NCBI GenBank assembly: GCA_023264315.1
Contig: JALQST010000045.1
Coordinates: forward strand, 1 to 12,529
DNA: 12,529 nucleotides
Reading direction: 5' to 3'
Source of the DNA: Nodosilinea sp. BSH.14
GTDB taxonomy: Bacteria; Cyanobacteriota; Cyanobacteriia; Phormidesmidales; Phormidesmidaceae
Shown: positions 1 through 7,021 of the stretch, one piece after another
Numbering within the stretch: position 1 is the first letter of the stretch
Layout: every line of letters starts with the position of its first letter
Notes under the pieces: model-generated
What the model saw: only the letters and a program-made list of their open reading frames with translations
Database searches by the model: none
What the model was told of the DNA's origin: nothing
Program-made: the position numbers and the translations under genes

Positions 1-909
1 TTCCAACGCGACAAGGAGTTCGACGGCTCCCATGCGTTCCCGTTCGTGCGGGTGCGCATCAACCTCCTGGATTCACTGCGGGGACCGGCGATGGTGCTGC
101 GGTTGATTCCCCAGAAGATCGCCGGCCTCGAGGAGCTGCAGCTGCCGGCGGTGCTTCAGGACCTGGCGGCGCGCCCGAAGGGCCTCGTTCTGATCACAGG
201 CCCCACAGGCTCCGGTAAAAGCACCACCCTCGCCGCGATGATCGACTGGATCAACCGCAACCGCTGCTGCCACATCCTCACAATCGAGGATCCGGTGGAG
301 TTCGTGCATGAAAGCCGGCAATCACTGATCCGGCACCGGGAGGTGGGTCAGCACACCCATCAGTTTCACAACGCGCTGCGCGCTGCCCTGCGGGAAGACC
401 CCGACGTGATTCTGGTGGGGGAAATGCGCGACCTAGAAACCATCTCCCTGGCCATCTCGGCGGCAGAAACGGGCCACTTGGTCTTTGGCACCCTGCACAC
501 CAGTTCTGCCGCCCAAACCGTAGACCGGATGATCGACGTGTTCCCCCCAGAGCAACAGCAGCAGGTGCGGGTGCAGCTCTCGGGTTCCCTGGTGGCGGTG
601 CTGAGCCAAACCCTGGTGCCCAAGGCCAACGTTAAACCGGGCGAGTATGGCCGGGTAATGGCCCAGGAAATCATGGTGATTACCCCCGCCATCGCCAACA
701 TGATCCGAGAGGGCAAAACCGCCCAGATCTATGGGGCCATCCAAACTGGGGGCAAGGTGGGGATGCAGACCCTCGAAAAAGTGCTGTCGGATCTCTACAA
801 AGCGGGCACCATCTCCTTTGAAGCGGCCATGTCCAAAACCTCCAAGCCCGACGAACTCCAACGTCTCCTCGGCCCTGCCCCTGCCGCCGCCGGATCTGCC
901 CGCCGCTAG
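1..909 (+). CDS. pilT: Type IV pilus retraction ATPase PilT (3' part, start lies left of the window)
   Basis: Hexameric secretion-type ATPase that powers pilus depolymerisation on the cytoplasmic side of the inner membrane. The frame is open from base 1, and its first residues (FQRDKEF...) fit the end of the PilT N-terminal domain, so the real start lies outside the window and the GTG at 46 is internal. The visible part holds the Walker A motif GPTGSGKST (near 199-222), the Asp box around ILTIEDPVEF, Walker B in ILVGEMRD, and the His box in FGTLHTSSA. The hallmark PilT motif AIRNLIRE appears as AIANMIREGK. There is no CxxC zinc motif of PilB. Because pilC follows directly, this is probably the pilT1-type paralogue found in cyanobacterial pil loci. 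The C-terminus ends in a short Pro/Ala-rich tail. Confidence 0.95.
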   Translation, partial: FQRDKEFDGSHAFPFVRVRINLLDSLRGPAMVLRLIPQKIAGLEELQLPAVLQDLAARPKGLVLITGPTGSGKSTTLAAMIDWINRNRCCHILTIEDPVEFVHESRQSLIRHREVGQHTHQFHNALRAALREDPDVILVGEMRDLETISLAISAAETGHLVFGTLHTSSAAQTVDRMIDVFPPEQQQQVRVQLSGSLVAVLSQTLVPKANVKPGEYGRVMAQEIMVITPAIANMIREGKTAQIYGAIQTGGKVGMQTLEKVLSDLYKAGTISFEAAMSKTSKPDELQRLLGPAPAAAGSARR

Positions 910-942
910 ACCTCCTAACCCTTGTGGTGTGGGGCTGGCTGA

Positions 943-971
943 GCTCTGCACCCAAGGATACTCGCTATAAT
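943..971 (+). promoter_or_regulatory. Candidate promoter in front of pilC
   Basis: A perfect TATAAT lies at 966-971, 27 bases before the pilC start. The hexamer 17 bases upstream (943-948, GCTCTG) is a poor -35, so the site would rely on its -10 or an activator. It could let pilC be transcribed apart from pilT. Confidence 0.4.
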
Positions 972-998
972 TCCCTCAACCGCTTGAGCCCTTGAGCC

Positions 999-2219
999 AT
1001 GCCTACCTACGTTGCCCTTGGTCGTGATGCCTCCGGAAGCCAGCGCAAAGAGCGCATTTCTGCGGAGACGCCCAACGATGCCCGCACGCTCCTGAAAAGT
1101 CAAGGTTTGTTTGTTCTAGAAATCAAGGAAGAGAAAGGCTTCAACTTCAGTATGGAAGCCATTTCCACCTCGATGACCAAGGTGACGGTGAAGGACAAGG
1201 CCATTTTCTCCCGTCAATTTGCGGCCCTCGTCAATGCCGGGGTGGCCTTGGTGCGGGGGTTGGGAGTGCTGGCCGATGACTGCACCAATCCCAAACTCAA
1301 ACAGGCGCTGATGGCAATCAATGCCGACGTGCAGCAGGGCACCAACCTCTCGGATGCCATGCGTAAACACCCAGCTTGTTTTGATAATCTTTATGTGGCG
1401 CTAATTCAAGCGGGGGAAGTCGGCGGGGTACTCGACGAGGTGCTGAACCGTCTGGCAAAACTGCTGGAAGACCTCAACCGCTTGCAGAACCAGATTAAGT
1501 CTGCCCTCACCTATCCGGTGGTGGTTGGAATTTTGGCCGTCACCATCTTTGTGGCGATGACGGTGTTTCTGCTCCCCGTCTTTGCCGACATCTTCGCCGA
1601 TCTGGGAGCAGATCTGCCGGCCTTTACCCAACTCATGCTGCTGATCAGCAAGTTTTTGCGCACCCCCCTGAACTGGGTCATGATGGTTGCTGCTTTTGTG
1701 GCCGGGAGCTTTGCTTTCAAGCGCTACTACGCCACCCTCAATGGTCGTCGCACCGTTGATCGCTTCTCCCTCAAGGTGCCCCTCTTCGGCGACCTGATTC
1801 AAAAAACCGCCACGGCCCGCTTCTGCCGCACCTTTGGATCCCTCTCTAAGGCCGGGGTACCCATTCTCACCGCCCTGGAGATTGTGCGAGATACCGCTGG
1901 CAATCAGGTGATTTCTGAGGCGGTGGATGAGGCCCGCAAGGATGTGCAAAGCGGGGGCATGATCAGCATTGCCCTGCAAAAATACGGCGTTTTCCCCACC
2001 ATGGCTATTCAGATGATCAGCATTGGGGAAGAAACCGGGGAATTGGACGGCATGTTAATGAAGGTGGCCGACTTCTATGAGGATGAGGTAGAGCAAGCCG
2101 TCAAATCACTGACCAGCATTATGGAACCGATCATGATTGTGGTCTTAGGGGGCATGGTAGGGTCTATTTTGTTGTCGATGTATTTGCCCATGTTCAAGGT
2201 TATGGAAGTAGTTCAGTAA
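999..2219 (+). CDS. pilC: Type IV pilus inner-membrane platform protein PilC
   Basis: Polytopic inner-membrane platform that couples the PilB and PilT motors to pilin polymerisation. The protein is 406 residues, the usual length for the family. Two T2SSF (GspF) repeats are visible: one starts near residue 69 (FSRQFAALVNAGV), the second near 272 (TARFCRTFGSLSKAGVPI). Each ends in a GE-x-G motif, GEVGG near 137 and GEETGELD near 345. Hydrophobic segments lie around residues 170-195, 223-240 and 370-395. The start at 999 fits the family N-terminus (MPTYVALGRDASG) but has no Shine-Dalgarno sequence. Instead, two copies of CTTGAGCC (983-990 and 991-998) sit directly before the ATG. It lies 89 bases after pilT on the same strand, so the two probably share transcripts besides the internal promoter. 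Confidence 0.95.
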   Translation: MPTYVALGRDASGSQRKERISAETPNDARTLLKSQGLFVLEIKEEKGFNFSMEAISTSMTKVTVKDKAIFSRQFAALVNAGVALVRGLGVLADDCTNPKLKQALMAINADVQQGTNLSDAMRKHPACFDNLYVALIQAGEVGGVLDEVLNRLAKLLEDLNRLQNQIKSALTYPVVVGILAVTIFVAMTVFLLPVFADIFADLGADLPAFTQLMLLISKFLRTPLNWVMMVAAFVAGSFAFKRYYATLNGRRTVDRFSLKVPLFGDLIQKTATARFCRTFGSLSKAGVPILTALEIVRDTAGNQVISEAVDEARKDVQSGGMISIALQKYGVFPTMAIQMISIGEETGELDGMLMKVADFYEDEVEQAVKSLTSIMEPIMIVVLGGMVGSILLSMYLPMFKVMEVVQ

Positions 2220-2324
2220 AGCGGTTATGGCTTGCCAGTTGTTGAGGAAAGGGCCAGAAAAGCAGGATTGACCACACGTTTCAAGGCGGTTTACCCCTTT
2301 GGCACGGAAGCCCCTAATCCAGCG

Positions 2325-2353
2325 CACAAAAAAAGAGAGTCAAGACTCTCTTT
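2325..2353 (-). terminator. Rho-independent terminator reading leftward
   Basis: Perfect 10-bp inverted repeat, AAAGAGAGTC at 2332-2341 and GACTCTCTTT at 2344-2353. On the minus strand it is followed by an unbroken run of seven T. On the plus strand only TTTCGGG follows, so it would be a weak terminator for pilC. rplL already has its own terminator at 2684-2715, so this one implies a further minus-strand transcript. Confidence 0.7.
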
Positions 2354-2622
2354 CGGGTGATGGTTTGAGTGATCCACGGGATGGCGGGATGGTGTGCCCT
2401 GCCGTAGCCGATGGCGTAGCCCTTGACTGCGTTTACAGAGTTGCCGTTGTCGGGCAGATCCGCCTCGGCCTTTATCATTGCGTCCGGGGCGACGGGGGGA
2501 TTCCCATCGCTTTAAGTGTTGTGTCATCATCTTCTCCTTAAAACTATATGTTGGATGAGTAGGGGGTGATACTGAATTTGGGACAAGCCGCAATAACCCT
2601 ATGAATAGGCTACCGAGGCGAC
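2327..2622 (-). other. Candidate small minus-strand transcript (sRNA or broken small gene)
   Basis: This part of the 535-base gap between pilC and rplL looks like a transcription unit. A possible promoter (2630-2659) is followed by AAGGAG (2534-2539), then ATG codons at 2528-2530 and 2525-2527, and the terminator at 2325-2353. The frame from these ATGs begins MTQHLKRW and becomes unusually Arg-rich. It runs through the terminator to 2291, so it cannot be a normal gene. A neighbouring frame, open from about 2512, reads more like protein (SDGNPPVAPDAMIKAEAD, later VKGYAIGYGRAHHPAIP). It would join MTQHL if one A in TTAAAG were absent. It too reads into the terminator. Either a decayed small gene or an sRNA is possible; I do not recognise a family. 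A repeated GCCGTAGCC/GGCGTAGCC lies near 2401-2420. Confidence 0.35.
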
Positions 2623-2629
2623 CGATCCT

Positions 2630-2659
2630 ACCCTAGCGGCCTAGGTCATAGGGTGTCAA
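2630..2659 (-). promoter_or_regulatory. Candidate promoter for the small minus-strand transcript
   Basis: On the minus strand a perfect TTGACA (2654-2659) is followed after 18 bases by TAGGGT (2630-2635), a poor -10. The start would fall near 2622, about 90 bases before the Shine-Dalgarno site at 2534-2539. Confidence 0.3.
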
Positions 2660-2683
2660 GGCTAGGGCGTGAAGCATGGTGAT

Positions 2684-2715
2684 GAAAAAAGCCTCCCATC
2701 TTGAAATAGGAGGCT
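2684..2715 (-). terminator. Terminator of the rplL transcript
   Basis: AGCCTCC (2690-2696) pairs with GGAGGCT (2709-2715) over a 12-base loop. On the minus strand a run of six T follows. It lies 40 bases after the rplL stop. A second small inverted repeat, AACCCT-gct-AGGGTT (2720-2734), sits between stop and terminator. Confidence 0.85.
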
Positions 2716-2754
2716 CTCAAACCCTGCTAGGGTTAGCAATAAGGAACCTACGGA

Positions 2755-3165
2755 CTACTTAACGGTCACTTTAGCGCCAGCTTCTTCAAGCTCTTTCTTA
2801 GCGGCCTCAGCGTCGTCCTTGGTAACGCCTTCCTTGACGGCCTTGGGAGCGGCTTCCACCAGTTCCTTGGCTTCCTTCAGACCCAGACCGGTCAGACCGC
2901 GCACCACTTTCAGAATGGCGATCTTCTTATCGGCGGGCACATCTTCCAGCACCACGTCGAATTCGGTCTTCTCTTCTTCGGGCTCAGCCGCTGCGGCACC
3001 TACGCCACCGCCCATCATGCCGGGGGCCATCATCATCATGCCACCGCCAGCGGAGGCAGAGGCATCCACGCCGAAGGCTTCTTCAATTTGCTTAACTAGC
3101 TCAGAGGCTTCCAGCAGGGACAGGGACTTTAGCTGTTCGAGAATTTCATCGGTTTTAGCAGACAT
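2755..3165 (-). CDS. rplL: Ribosomal protein L7/L12 (bL12)
   Basis: Acidic stalk protein that recruits translation GTPases to the 50S subunit; it sits as dimers on L10. At 136 residues it is slightly longer than the usual 120-130. The order is an N-terminal dimerisation helix pair (residues 1-35), a flexible hinge here rich in Gly, Met and Ala (GGGMMMMAPGMMGGG near 41-55), and the conserved C-terminal domain from KTEFDVVL to KVTVK. AGGAG (3179-3183) stands 13 bases before the ATG, rather far but clear. It follows rplJ by 66 bases and is the last gene of the block before the terminator at 2684-2715. Higher expression than its neighbours would be expected from the 4:1 or greater stoichiometry with L10. 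Confidence 0.97.
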   Translation of the reverse strand: MSAKTDEILEQLKSLSLLEASELVKQIEEAFGVDASASAGGGMMMMAPGMMGGGVGAAAAEPEEEKTEFDVVLEDVPADKKIAILKVVRGLTGLGLKEAKELVEAAPKAVKEGVTKDDAEAAKKELEEAGAKVTVK

Positions 3166-3231
3166 GGTTGAGACTTAACTCCTGTGTACAACAAACGAAC
3201 GTAATGATCAGACTGAATCGGACGACGGGAA

Positions 3232-3798
3232 CTAGGCCGCGTCTTGGCCCTGTTCGGAGACCGCCTTGATGGCACGGGATAGCGAAGCCGGAACTTCGTT
3301 GATACCCACCGCCAGCTTGGTCGGTACAGCTTTGACGCCCACCGCCACACGGGTTGGCATGGCCTTGATGGCACCAGCCAAACGGGCCATCAGTTCTTCC
3401 TTAGTGGGCAGTTCAGTAATGGCTTTGACCTGATCTTCGGTCAGAGCCTGCCCCTCCATGACACCACCCCGTAGGGTCGTTTTCTTGGCTTCCTTTTGGA
3501 AGGCTTGGTATTCCTTGATTGCGCCACCGAAGTCTTCCTTGACCAGCACAAAAGCTGAGGAATCCTTGAGAAACTCCGTCATCGGTTCCCAGTTGCTGTC
3601 TCCCTCAACGGCAATGCGCATGAGGGTATTTTTGGTGATTTTGCACACCGCACCCTTGGGCCGTAAACGGTTCCGCAGGTTGGTAATCTCAGCAACGGTC
3701 AGACCTTGGTAGTCAATGACAAAGGCCAGTTGAGCTTCCTTCAGGAGATCCTGAATTTCACCCACAATCTCCTTCTTATTTGCTAGGGTTCTCCCCAT
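3232..3798 (-). CDS. rplJ: Ribosomal protein L10 (uL10) with repetitive C-terminal tail
   Basis: Base of the L12 stalk; it binds 23S rRNA with its N-terminal domain and L12 dimers with its C-terminal helix. I start at the ATG at 3798 (MGRTLANKKEIVG), giving 188 residues, because a strong AAAGGAGGTG (3807-3816) precedes it and the family begins here. The open frame runs on to 3894, but that segment lies in the leader beside the attenuator. The C-terminal tail shows an 11-residue periodicity (IKAMPTRVAVG, VKAVPTKLAVG, INEVPASLSRA, IKAVSEQ), as I recall for cyanobacterial L10 proteins. L10, with L12, probably represses its own mRNA through the leader upstream. Confidence 0.96.
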   Translation of the reverse strand: MGRTLANKKEIVGEIQDLLKEAQLAFVIDYQGLTVAEITNLRNRLRPKGAVCKITKNTLMRIAVEGDSNWEPMTEFLKDSSAFVLVKEDFGGAIKEYQAFQKEAKKTTLRGGVMEGQALTEDQVKAITELPTKEELMARLAGAIKAMPTRVAVGVKAVPTKLAVGINEVPASLSRAIKAVSEQGQDAA

Positions 3799-3887
3799 AT
3801 CAATCTCACCTCCTTTAAAGCGGGGATAGAAAACAGTATCCACAGGTGGGTTGCAAGTACGGGCTAGGTGCCGCACATCCCTGTTCC

Positions 3888-3916
3888 AAAACAAAAACCC
3901 GGCCAGATAGCCGGGG
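3888..3916 (-). terminator. Attenuator-like terminator upstream of rplJ
   Basis: On the minus strand GCCGGG/CCCGGC arms (3910-3915 with 3898-3903, loop of six) are followed by TTTTTGTTTT. It stands about 90 bases before the rplJ start, inside the rplA-rplJ gap. A full terminator here would cut off rplJ and rplL from the upstream genes, so it probably acts as a regulated attenuator. Confidence 0.75.
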
Positions 3917-4035
3917 TGAACCTACGATTATCCATTTCCAGATGGCTTCTGAAAACGCTCCTCGCAATGTCAACCTCGGCAGGATTTACGCAGAAAAAAC
4001 ATGCACCCGCTGTCTATGGTCGTCTATGCAGTTGT
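3917..4035 (-). promoter_or_regulatory. Ribosomal protein L10 leader RNA
   Basis: The minus strand of the 345-base rplA-rplJ gap contains two conserved pieces of the L10 leader family, written here from memory of its consensus: CCATAGACAGCGGGTGC (4003-4019) and ATCCTGCCGAGGTTGAC (3970-3986). The first is the region that pairs with the second, and together they form the kink-turn-bearing element bound by L10-(L12)4. An attenuator (3888-3916) and a strong Shine-Dalgarno (3807-3816) follow. The remainder of the gap, 4036-4143, shows no gene; AAAGGAG at about 4060-4066 has no start codon at a useful distance. Confidence 0.8.
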
Positions 4036-4143
4036 CGGAAACTAGGGCAATCGCAGCTCCTTTGTGAAAGGTTTAACCGATGGATGACGTTGGTGATTCA
4101 ACGTTTCAATGCGGCAAAATCTGAATCATGGTGACTCCGAGAC

Positions 4144-4857
4144 CTAAGCTGCCTCAGGAAGCTTATAATCCCGCAGGGCACTCACATCTAGCCGAATGGA
4201 GGGCCCCATCGTGGCAGAAAGGGCTACCGTTCGCCAGTAGCGACCTTTGGCCCCAGAAGGACGATTGCGGTCAATACACTCCTGGAGTGCTTTTAGATTG
4301 ACCAGCAGATCCTCAACGCTGAAGTCGGCCTTTCCAAACATAACATGGACGATACCGGTTTTATCAGCTCGGAACTCCAGTTTCCCGGCCTTAAATTCGG
4401 TAATTGCCTGGGGCAGGTCAAAGGTTACGGTACCACCCTTAGGAGAGGGCATCAGACCACGGGGACCCAGTTGACGACCGAGCTTGGCCACCTGGGGCAT
4501 CACGTCAGGTGTAGCAATCAGAACGTCGAAGTCCATCATGCCCTTTTGGATATCTTCGATTAAGTCCTCAGACCCCACAATATCCGCTCCGGCAGCGGTC
4601 GCTTCAGCGACTTTTTCACCCTTCGCAATAACGGCCACACGAATGATTTGACCGGTACCCTTGGGCAGAATCACCGTGGTTCGCAGTTGTTGGTCGGTGT
4701 ACTTCGGATCGATCCCGAGACGGATGTGGGCTTCTACGGATTCCGTAAACTTCGCGGTGGCGGTTTCCTTCAGCAGTTCCAGAGCCTCTAGGGGTTCGTA
4801 CAGCCGATCCTCAACTTTGGCACGGGCGTCTCTCAGACGCTTAGACACTTTAGACAT
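4144..4857 (-). CDS. rplA: Ribosomal protein L1 (uL1)
   Basis: Forms the L1 stalk of the 50S subunit, which moves deacylated tRNA out of the E site; it can also act as a translational repressor of its own mRNA. The protein is 237 residues, normal length. The L1 signature is intact in LGRQLGPRGLMPSPKGGTV. The N-terminal KVSKRLRDARAKVEDRLYEP and C-terminal IRLDVSALRDY fit cyanobacterial L1. AAGGAG (4864-4869) lies six bases before the ATG. It follows rplK by 88 bases with no terminator between, so the two are co-transcribed. I could not find a convincing L1-binding mimic in the rplK-rplA gap. Confidence 0.97.
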   Translation of the reverse strand: MSKVSKRLRDARAKVEDRLYEPLEALELLKETATAKFTESVEAHIRLGIDPKYTDQQLRTTVILPKGTGQIIRVAVIAKGEKVAEATAAGADIVGSEDLIEDIQKGMMDFDVLIATPDVMPQVAKLGRQLGPRGLMPSPKGGTVTFDLPQAITEFKAGKLEFRADKTGIVHVMFGKADFSVEDLLVNLKALQECIDRNRPSGAKGRYWRTVALSATMGPSIRLDVSALRDYKLPEAA

Positions 4858-4945
4858 GGTTTACTCCTTGGGGTACTGGCGAAGCACAGCTTCTTCCCCG
4901 TAATAAATGACAAACAAAATCTGTAGGTAGCCTGACCAAGGGGAT

Positions 4946-5371
4946 TTAGTCAGCTACGGTAACGCCCATGTTACGGGCCGTTCCTTCCACAATTTTCATC
5001 GCTGCATCCACATCGTTGGCATTGAGATCGGGAAGTTTGGTTTCAGCAATTTCCCGCAGTTGAGCCCGACTAATGGTGCCCACTTTCTTGGTACGGGGTT
5101 CGCCGGAACCCTTCTCAATGCCAGCCGCTTTTTTAATTAAGACCGATGCGGGCGGAGTTTTGAGAATAAAGGTGAAACTGCGATCCTCAAAGACCGAAAT
5201 TTCAACGGGAACCACCAGCCCGACCTTATCCTGGGTTCTGGCGTTATATTCCTTGCAAAACGCCATGATGTTCACCCCATGCTGACCCAGGGCTGGACCA
5301 ATCGGGGGAGCAGGGTTAGCCTTGCCAGCCGGAATGGCTAGCTTAATCAGCGCAACAACTTTCTTGGCCAT
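4946..5371 (-). CDS. rplK: Ribosomal protein L11 (uL11)
   Basis: Part of the GTPase-associated centre at the stalk base; binds the 23S rRNA region targeted by thiostrepton. The protein is 141 residues, the family length. The N-terminal domain has the Pro-rich linker PGKANPAPPIGPALGQHGVN and the C-terminal RNA-binding domain runs from about residue 75, ending in MKIVEGTARNMGVTV. The ATG at 5371 lies three bases after the nusG stop, with only a weak purine-rich AGAGAG ahead of it, so translation is probably coupled to nusG. Confidence 0.97.
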   Translation of the reverse strand: MAKKVVALIKLAIPAGKANPAPPIGPALGQHGVNIMAFCKEYNARTQDKVGLVVPVEISVFEDRSFTFILKTPPASVLIKKAAGIEKGSGEPRTKKVGTISRAQLREIAETKLPDLNANDVDAAMKIVEGTARNMGVTVAD

Positions 5372-5374
5372 CGA

Positions 5375-6094
5375 TTAACTCTCTTTTTCCACTTGATTAA
5401 ACTCCAGTTCCACTGGAGTATCGCGCCCAAAAATAGACAGCAATGCTTTTAGCTTGCTCCGTTCAGGGCTAACTTCCACCACTTCCCCTTCAAAGTCTTT
5501 AAAAGGCCCTGAAAGAACAGTGATCTTATCGCCAGGAGCCATGTCAATTTTGATGACCGGCTTCTGCTCTTCCGTTCGCTTGAAGATCCGCTTCACCTCG
5601 CCCTCGCTGAGGGGCATGGGTTTCACGTGTCCTCGGCCACGACCGTAGGCACGACGCTGCTCGGCTCCGACAAAGTTGATGACGTGGGGGGTATTTTTGA
5701 CCACCAGCCAAGCATCCTCGGGCACCTTCCACTCTTTGATCAGGTCATCCCACTTTTGCCGAATTTGGAGTAGCACGTAGCCCGGAAACACTTTTTCTTC
5801 GGCGGTCTGATGACTGCCGTCTTTCTTGAGTTTCCGAATCGGAGTCTGGGGAATTTCGATCTTGAGAATGTGGTCGGCTCCGTCCAGGGTTTGACGACGC
5901 TGTTCTAGGTTGGTCTTGACCTTTTTTTCACAGCCCGACGCGACCTGAACGGCATACCAGCGGGCTCGGCCCCGAGAGGCTCCCACTGCCGCACCTTCAG
6001 CAGACTCTAGACCTGCCTCGCGATGGCTATCTTCGCTGCCCTCAGCATCGAAGACGCTCAAATCGTCGTTAAAGTCGTCTGAGGTCAACGCCAT
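5375..6094 (-). CDS. nusG: Transcription elongation and termination factor NusG
   Basis: Binds RNA polymerase through its NGN domain and links it to Rho or the ribosome through its KOW domain. I start at the ATG at 6094, giving 239 residues. It overlaps the secE stop as TAATG and has AGGTG eight bases ahead. The frame is open eight more codons to 6118, which is less likely. An acidic, poorly structured N-terminal segment (residues 1-44, rich in Asp, Glu, Ser) precedes the NGN domain, which begins RWYAVQVASGCE at 45. The KOW domain is near 185-220 (PGDKITVLSGPFKDFEGEV). Such N-terminal extensions are usual in cyanobacterial NusG. It follows secE with translational coupling. Confidence 0.95.
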   Translation of the reverse strand: MALTSDDFNDDLSVFDAEGSEDSHREAGLESAEGAAVGASRGRARWYAVQVASGCEKKVKTNLEQRRQTLDGADHILKIEIPQTPIRKLKKDGSHQTAEEKVFPGYVLLQIRQKWDDLIKEWKVPEDAWLVVKNTPHVINFVGAEQRRAYGRGRGHVKPMPLSEGEVKRIFKRTEEQKPVIKIDMAPGDKITVLSGPFKDFEGEVVEVSPERSKLKALLSIFGRDTPVELEFNQVEKES

Positions 6095-6339
6095 TAAAAC
6101 ACCTGTTGTGAAACCCATCTAAAGAGCTGATCGACCAAGGAAATCAGGGTGGCGGAAAGCGTCACCATGAGAATGACCGCCGCCGACTCGCTGATCAGCT
6201 GTTGGCGACTGGGCCACACGACCTTGCTCAGTTCTTCCTTAGTGCCCTTGAAAAAGTTAGCTGCGTTAAAGCCATCTTCCGCCTCAGTGGCCGGAGATCC
6301 TTTACGCTTTGCTTCGACTGCCGCGTCTTTTTTAACCAC
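6094..6339 (-). CDS. secE: Protein translocase subunit SecE
   Basis: Small essential subunit that clamps SecY in the inner or thylakoid membrane. The core motif FFKGTKEELSKVVWPSRQQL is followed by one transmembrane helix (AAVILMVTLSATLISLVDQL), the single-helix form typical of cyanobacteria. I choose the GTG at 6339 (81 residues, beginning VKKDAAVEAK) because AGGAG (6349-6353) stands nine bases before it. The open frame runs to 6405, but the extra residues do not look like SecE and that ATG has no ribosome site. The stop overlaps the nusG start by one base. It lies 165 bases after tRNA-Trp. Confidence 0.9.
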   Translation of the reverse strand: MVKKDAAVEAKRKGSPATEAEDGFNAANFFKGTKEELSKVVWPSRQQLISESAAVILMVTLSATLISLVDQLFRWVSQQVF

Positions 6340-6415
6340 TGCTGCTCGCTCCTGCTGGACGTTTGGCCAGAGATGGGTGCCACTCGGAGCCACAAACCGA
6401 CGCAATTAACGGCAT

Positions 6416-6487
6416 AGAGTGCCTTCAGTAGAAGTGCCCTCAGGACTGATCACAGCGATAGCTGTTCTCAAGACCGTTGGGCACTCT
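6416..6487 (-). promoter_or_regulatory. secE leader with alternative hairpins
   Basis: In the 165-base gap between tRNA-Trp and secE, GGCACTCT (6480-6487) is complementary to AGAGTGCC (6416-6423). The nearly identical AGTGCCC (6433-6439) can pair with GGGCACT (6479-6485) instead. The two pairings exclude each other. There is no T-run, so this is not a simple terminator. It might affect tRNA processing, mRNA stability or secE-nusG expression. Confidence 0.3.
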
Positions 6488-6504
6488 CTATCGGACTTAC
6501 TCAG

Positions 6505-6577
6505 CGCGCCCTGGAGGACTCGAACCCCCGACATCGGGTTTTGGAGACCCGCGTTCTACCAACTGAACTAAGGACGC
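6505..6577 (-). tRNA. trnW: tRNA-Trp (anticodon CCA)
   Basis: A 73-nucleotide cloverleaf. The acceptor arm GCGTCCT pairs with AGGGCGC (one G-T), with discriminator G and no encoded CCA. The D arm is GTTC/GAAC. The anticodon stem CGGGT/ACCCG encloses the loop CTCCAAA with anticodon CCA, and the T arm carries TTCGAGT. It lies between rplS and secE on the same strand; a tRNA-Trp at this place is common in cyanobacteria and probably is cut from the operon transcript. Confidence 0.96.
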
Positions 6578-6628
6578 ATGGGGCCGCCAATCACTGGCTT
6601 TAGGCTGGATGACTGATCTCTACCCAGC

Positions 6629-6994
6629 TTACTTGATTGGGCGGTCAAACCGCTGCTTGAGTCGGGTGGCTTTACCCACACGGTCACGCAGATAATAAAG
6701 CTTAGCACGACGAGCCTTACCTCGGCGCAAAACCTTAATGTCAGCCAGCTTGGGAGCATGGAGTAGGAACACCCGCTCGACGCCGACGCCCTGGAAGACT
6801 TTACGAACCGTGATCGAGCGATTGATGCCGCCATTGCGCATGGCGATCACTGTACCCTCGTAGGGCTGAATCCGCTCTTTGCCACCTTCCTGGATACGGA
6901 CGCCGACGCGGACGGTGTCGCCGACGTAAATCTCAGGCAGGTCTGTCTTTAGCTGCTCCGCTTCAATTGAGCGGATGATTTCCTCTGCGTTCAT
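6629..6994 (-). CDS. rplS: Ribosomal protein L19 (bL19)
   Basis: Lies at the 30S-50S interface, near bridge B8. The protein is 121 residues, the family length. It begins MNAEEIIRSIEAEQLKTDLPEIYVGDTV and contains the L19 signature around NRSITVRKVFQGVGVERVFL, then a basic tail (GKARRAKLYYLRDRVGKATRLKQRF). The ribosome site is weak (GCAGG, seven bases ahead). A perfect -10 lies 27 bases upstream. It is the first gene of the block that continues with tRNA-Trp, secE and nusG; no T-run terminator separates them. Confidence 0.97.
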   Translation of the reverse strand: MNAEEIIRSIEAEQLKTDLPEIYVGDTVRVGVRIQEGGKERIQPYEGTVIAMRNGGINRSITVRKVFQGVGVERVFLLHAPKLADIKVLRRGKARRAKLYYLRDRVGKATRLKQRFDRPIK

Positions 6995-7021
6995 AGGGCC
7001 TGCAAATGTGCACGGTCTATG

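Noticed and set aside
1401..1979. Minus-strand open frame of 192 codons opposite pilC
   Set aside because: No protein-like pattern; pilC is clearly the real gene.
2299..2541. Plus-strand open frame of 80 codons after pilC
   Set aside because: Shadow of the minus-strand unit; it crosses the inverted repeat and has no ribosome site.
3799..3894. N-terminal extension of L10 to an ATG at 3894
   Set aside because: It lies at the attenuator T-run; the strong Shine-Dalgarno at 3807-3816 fixes the start at 3798.
6340..6405. N-terminal extension of SecE to an ATG at 6405
   Set aside because: Residues do not look like SecE and there is no ribosome site; the GTG at 6339 has AGGAG at good spacing.
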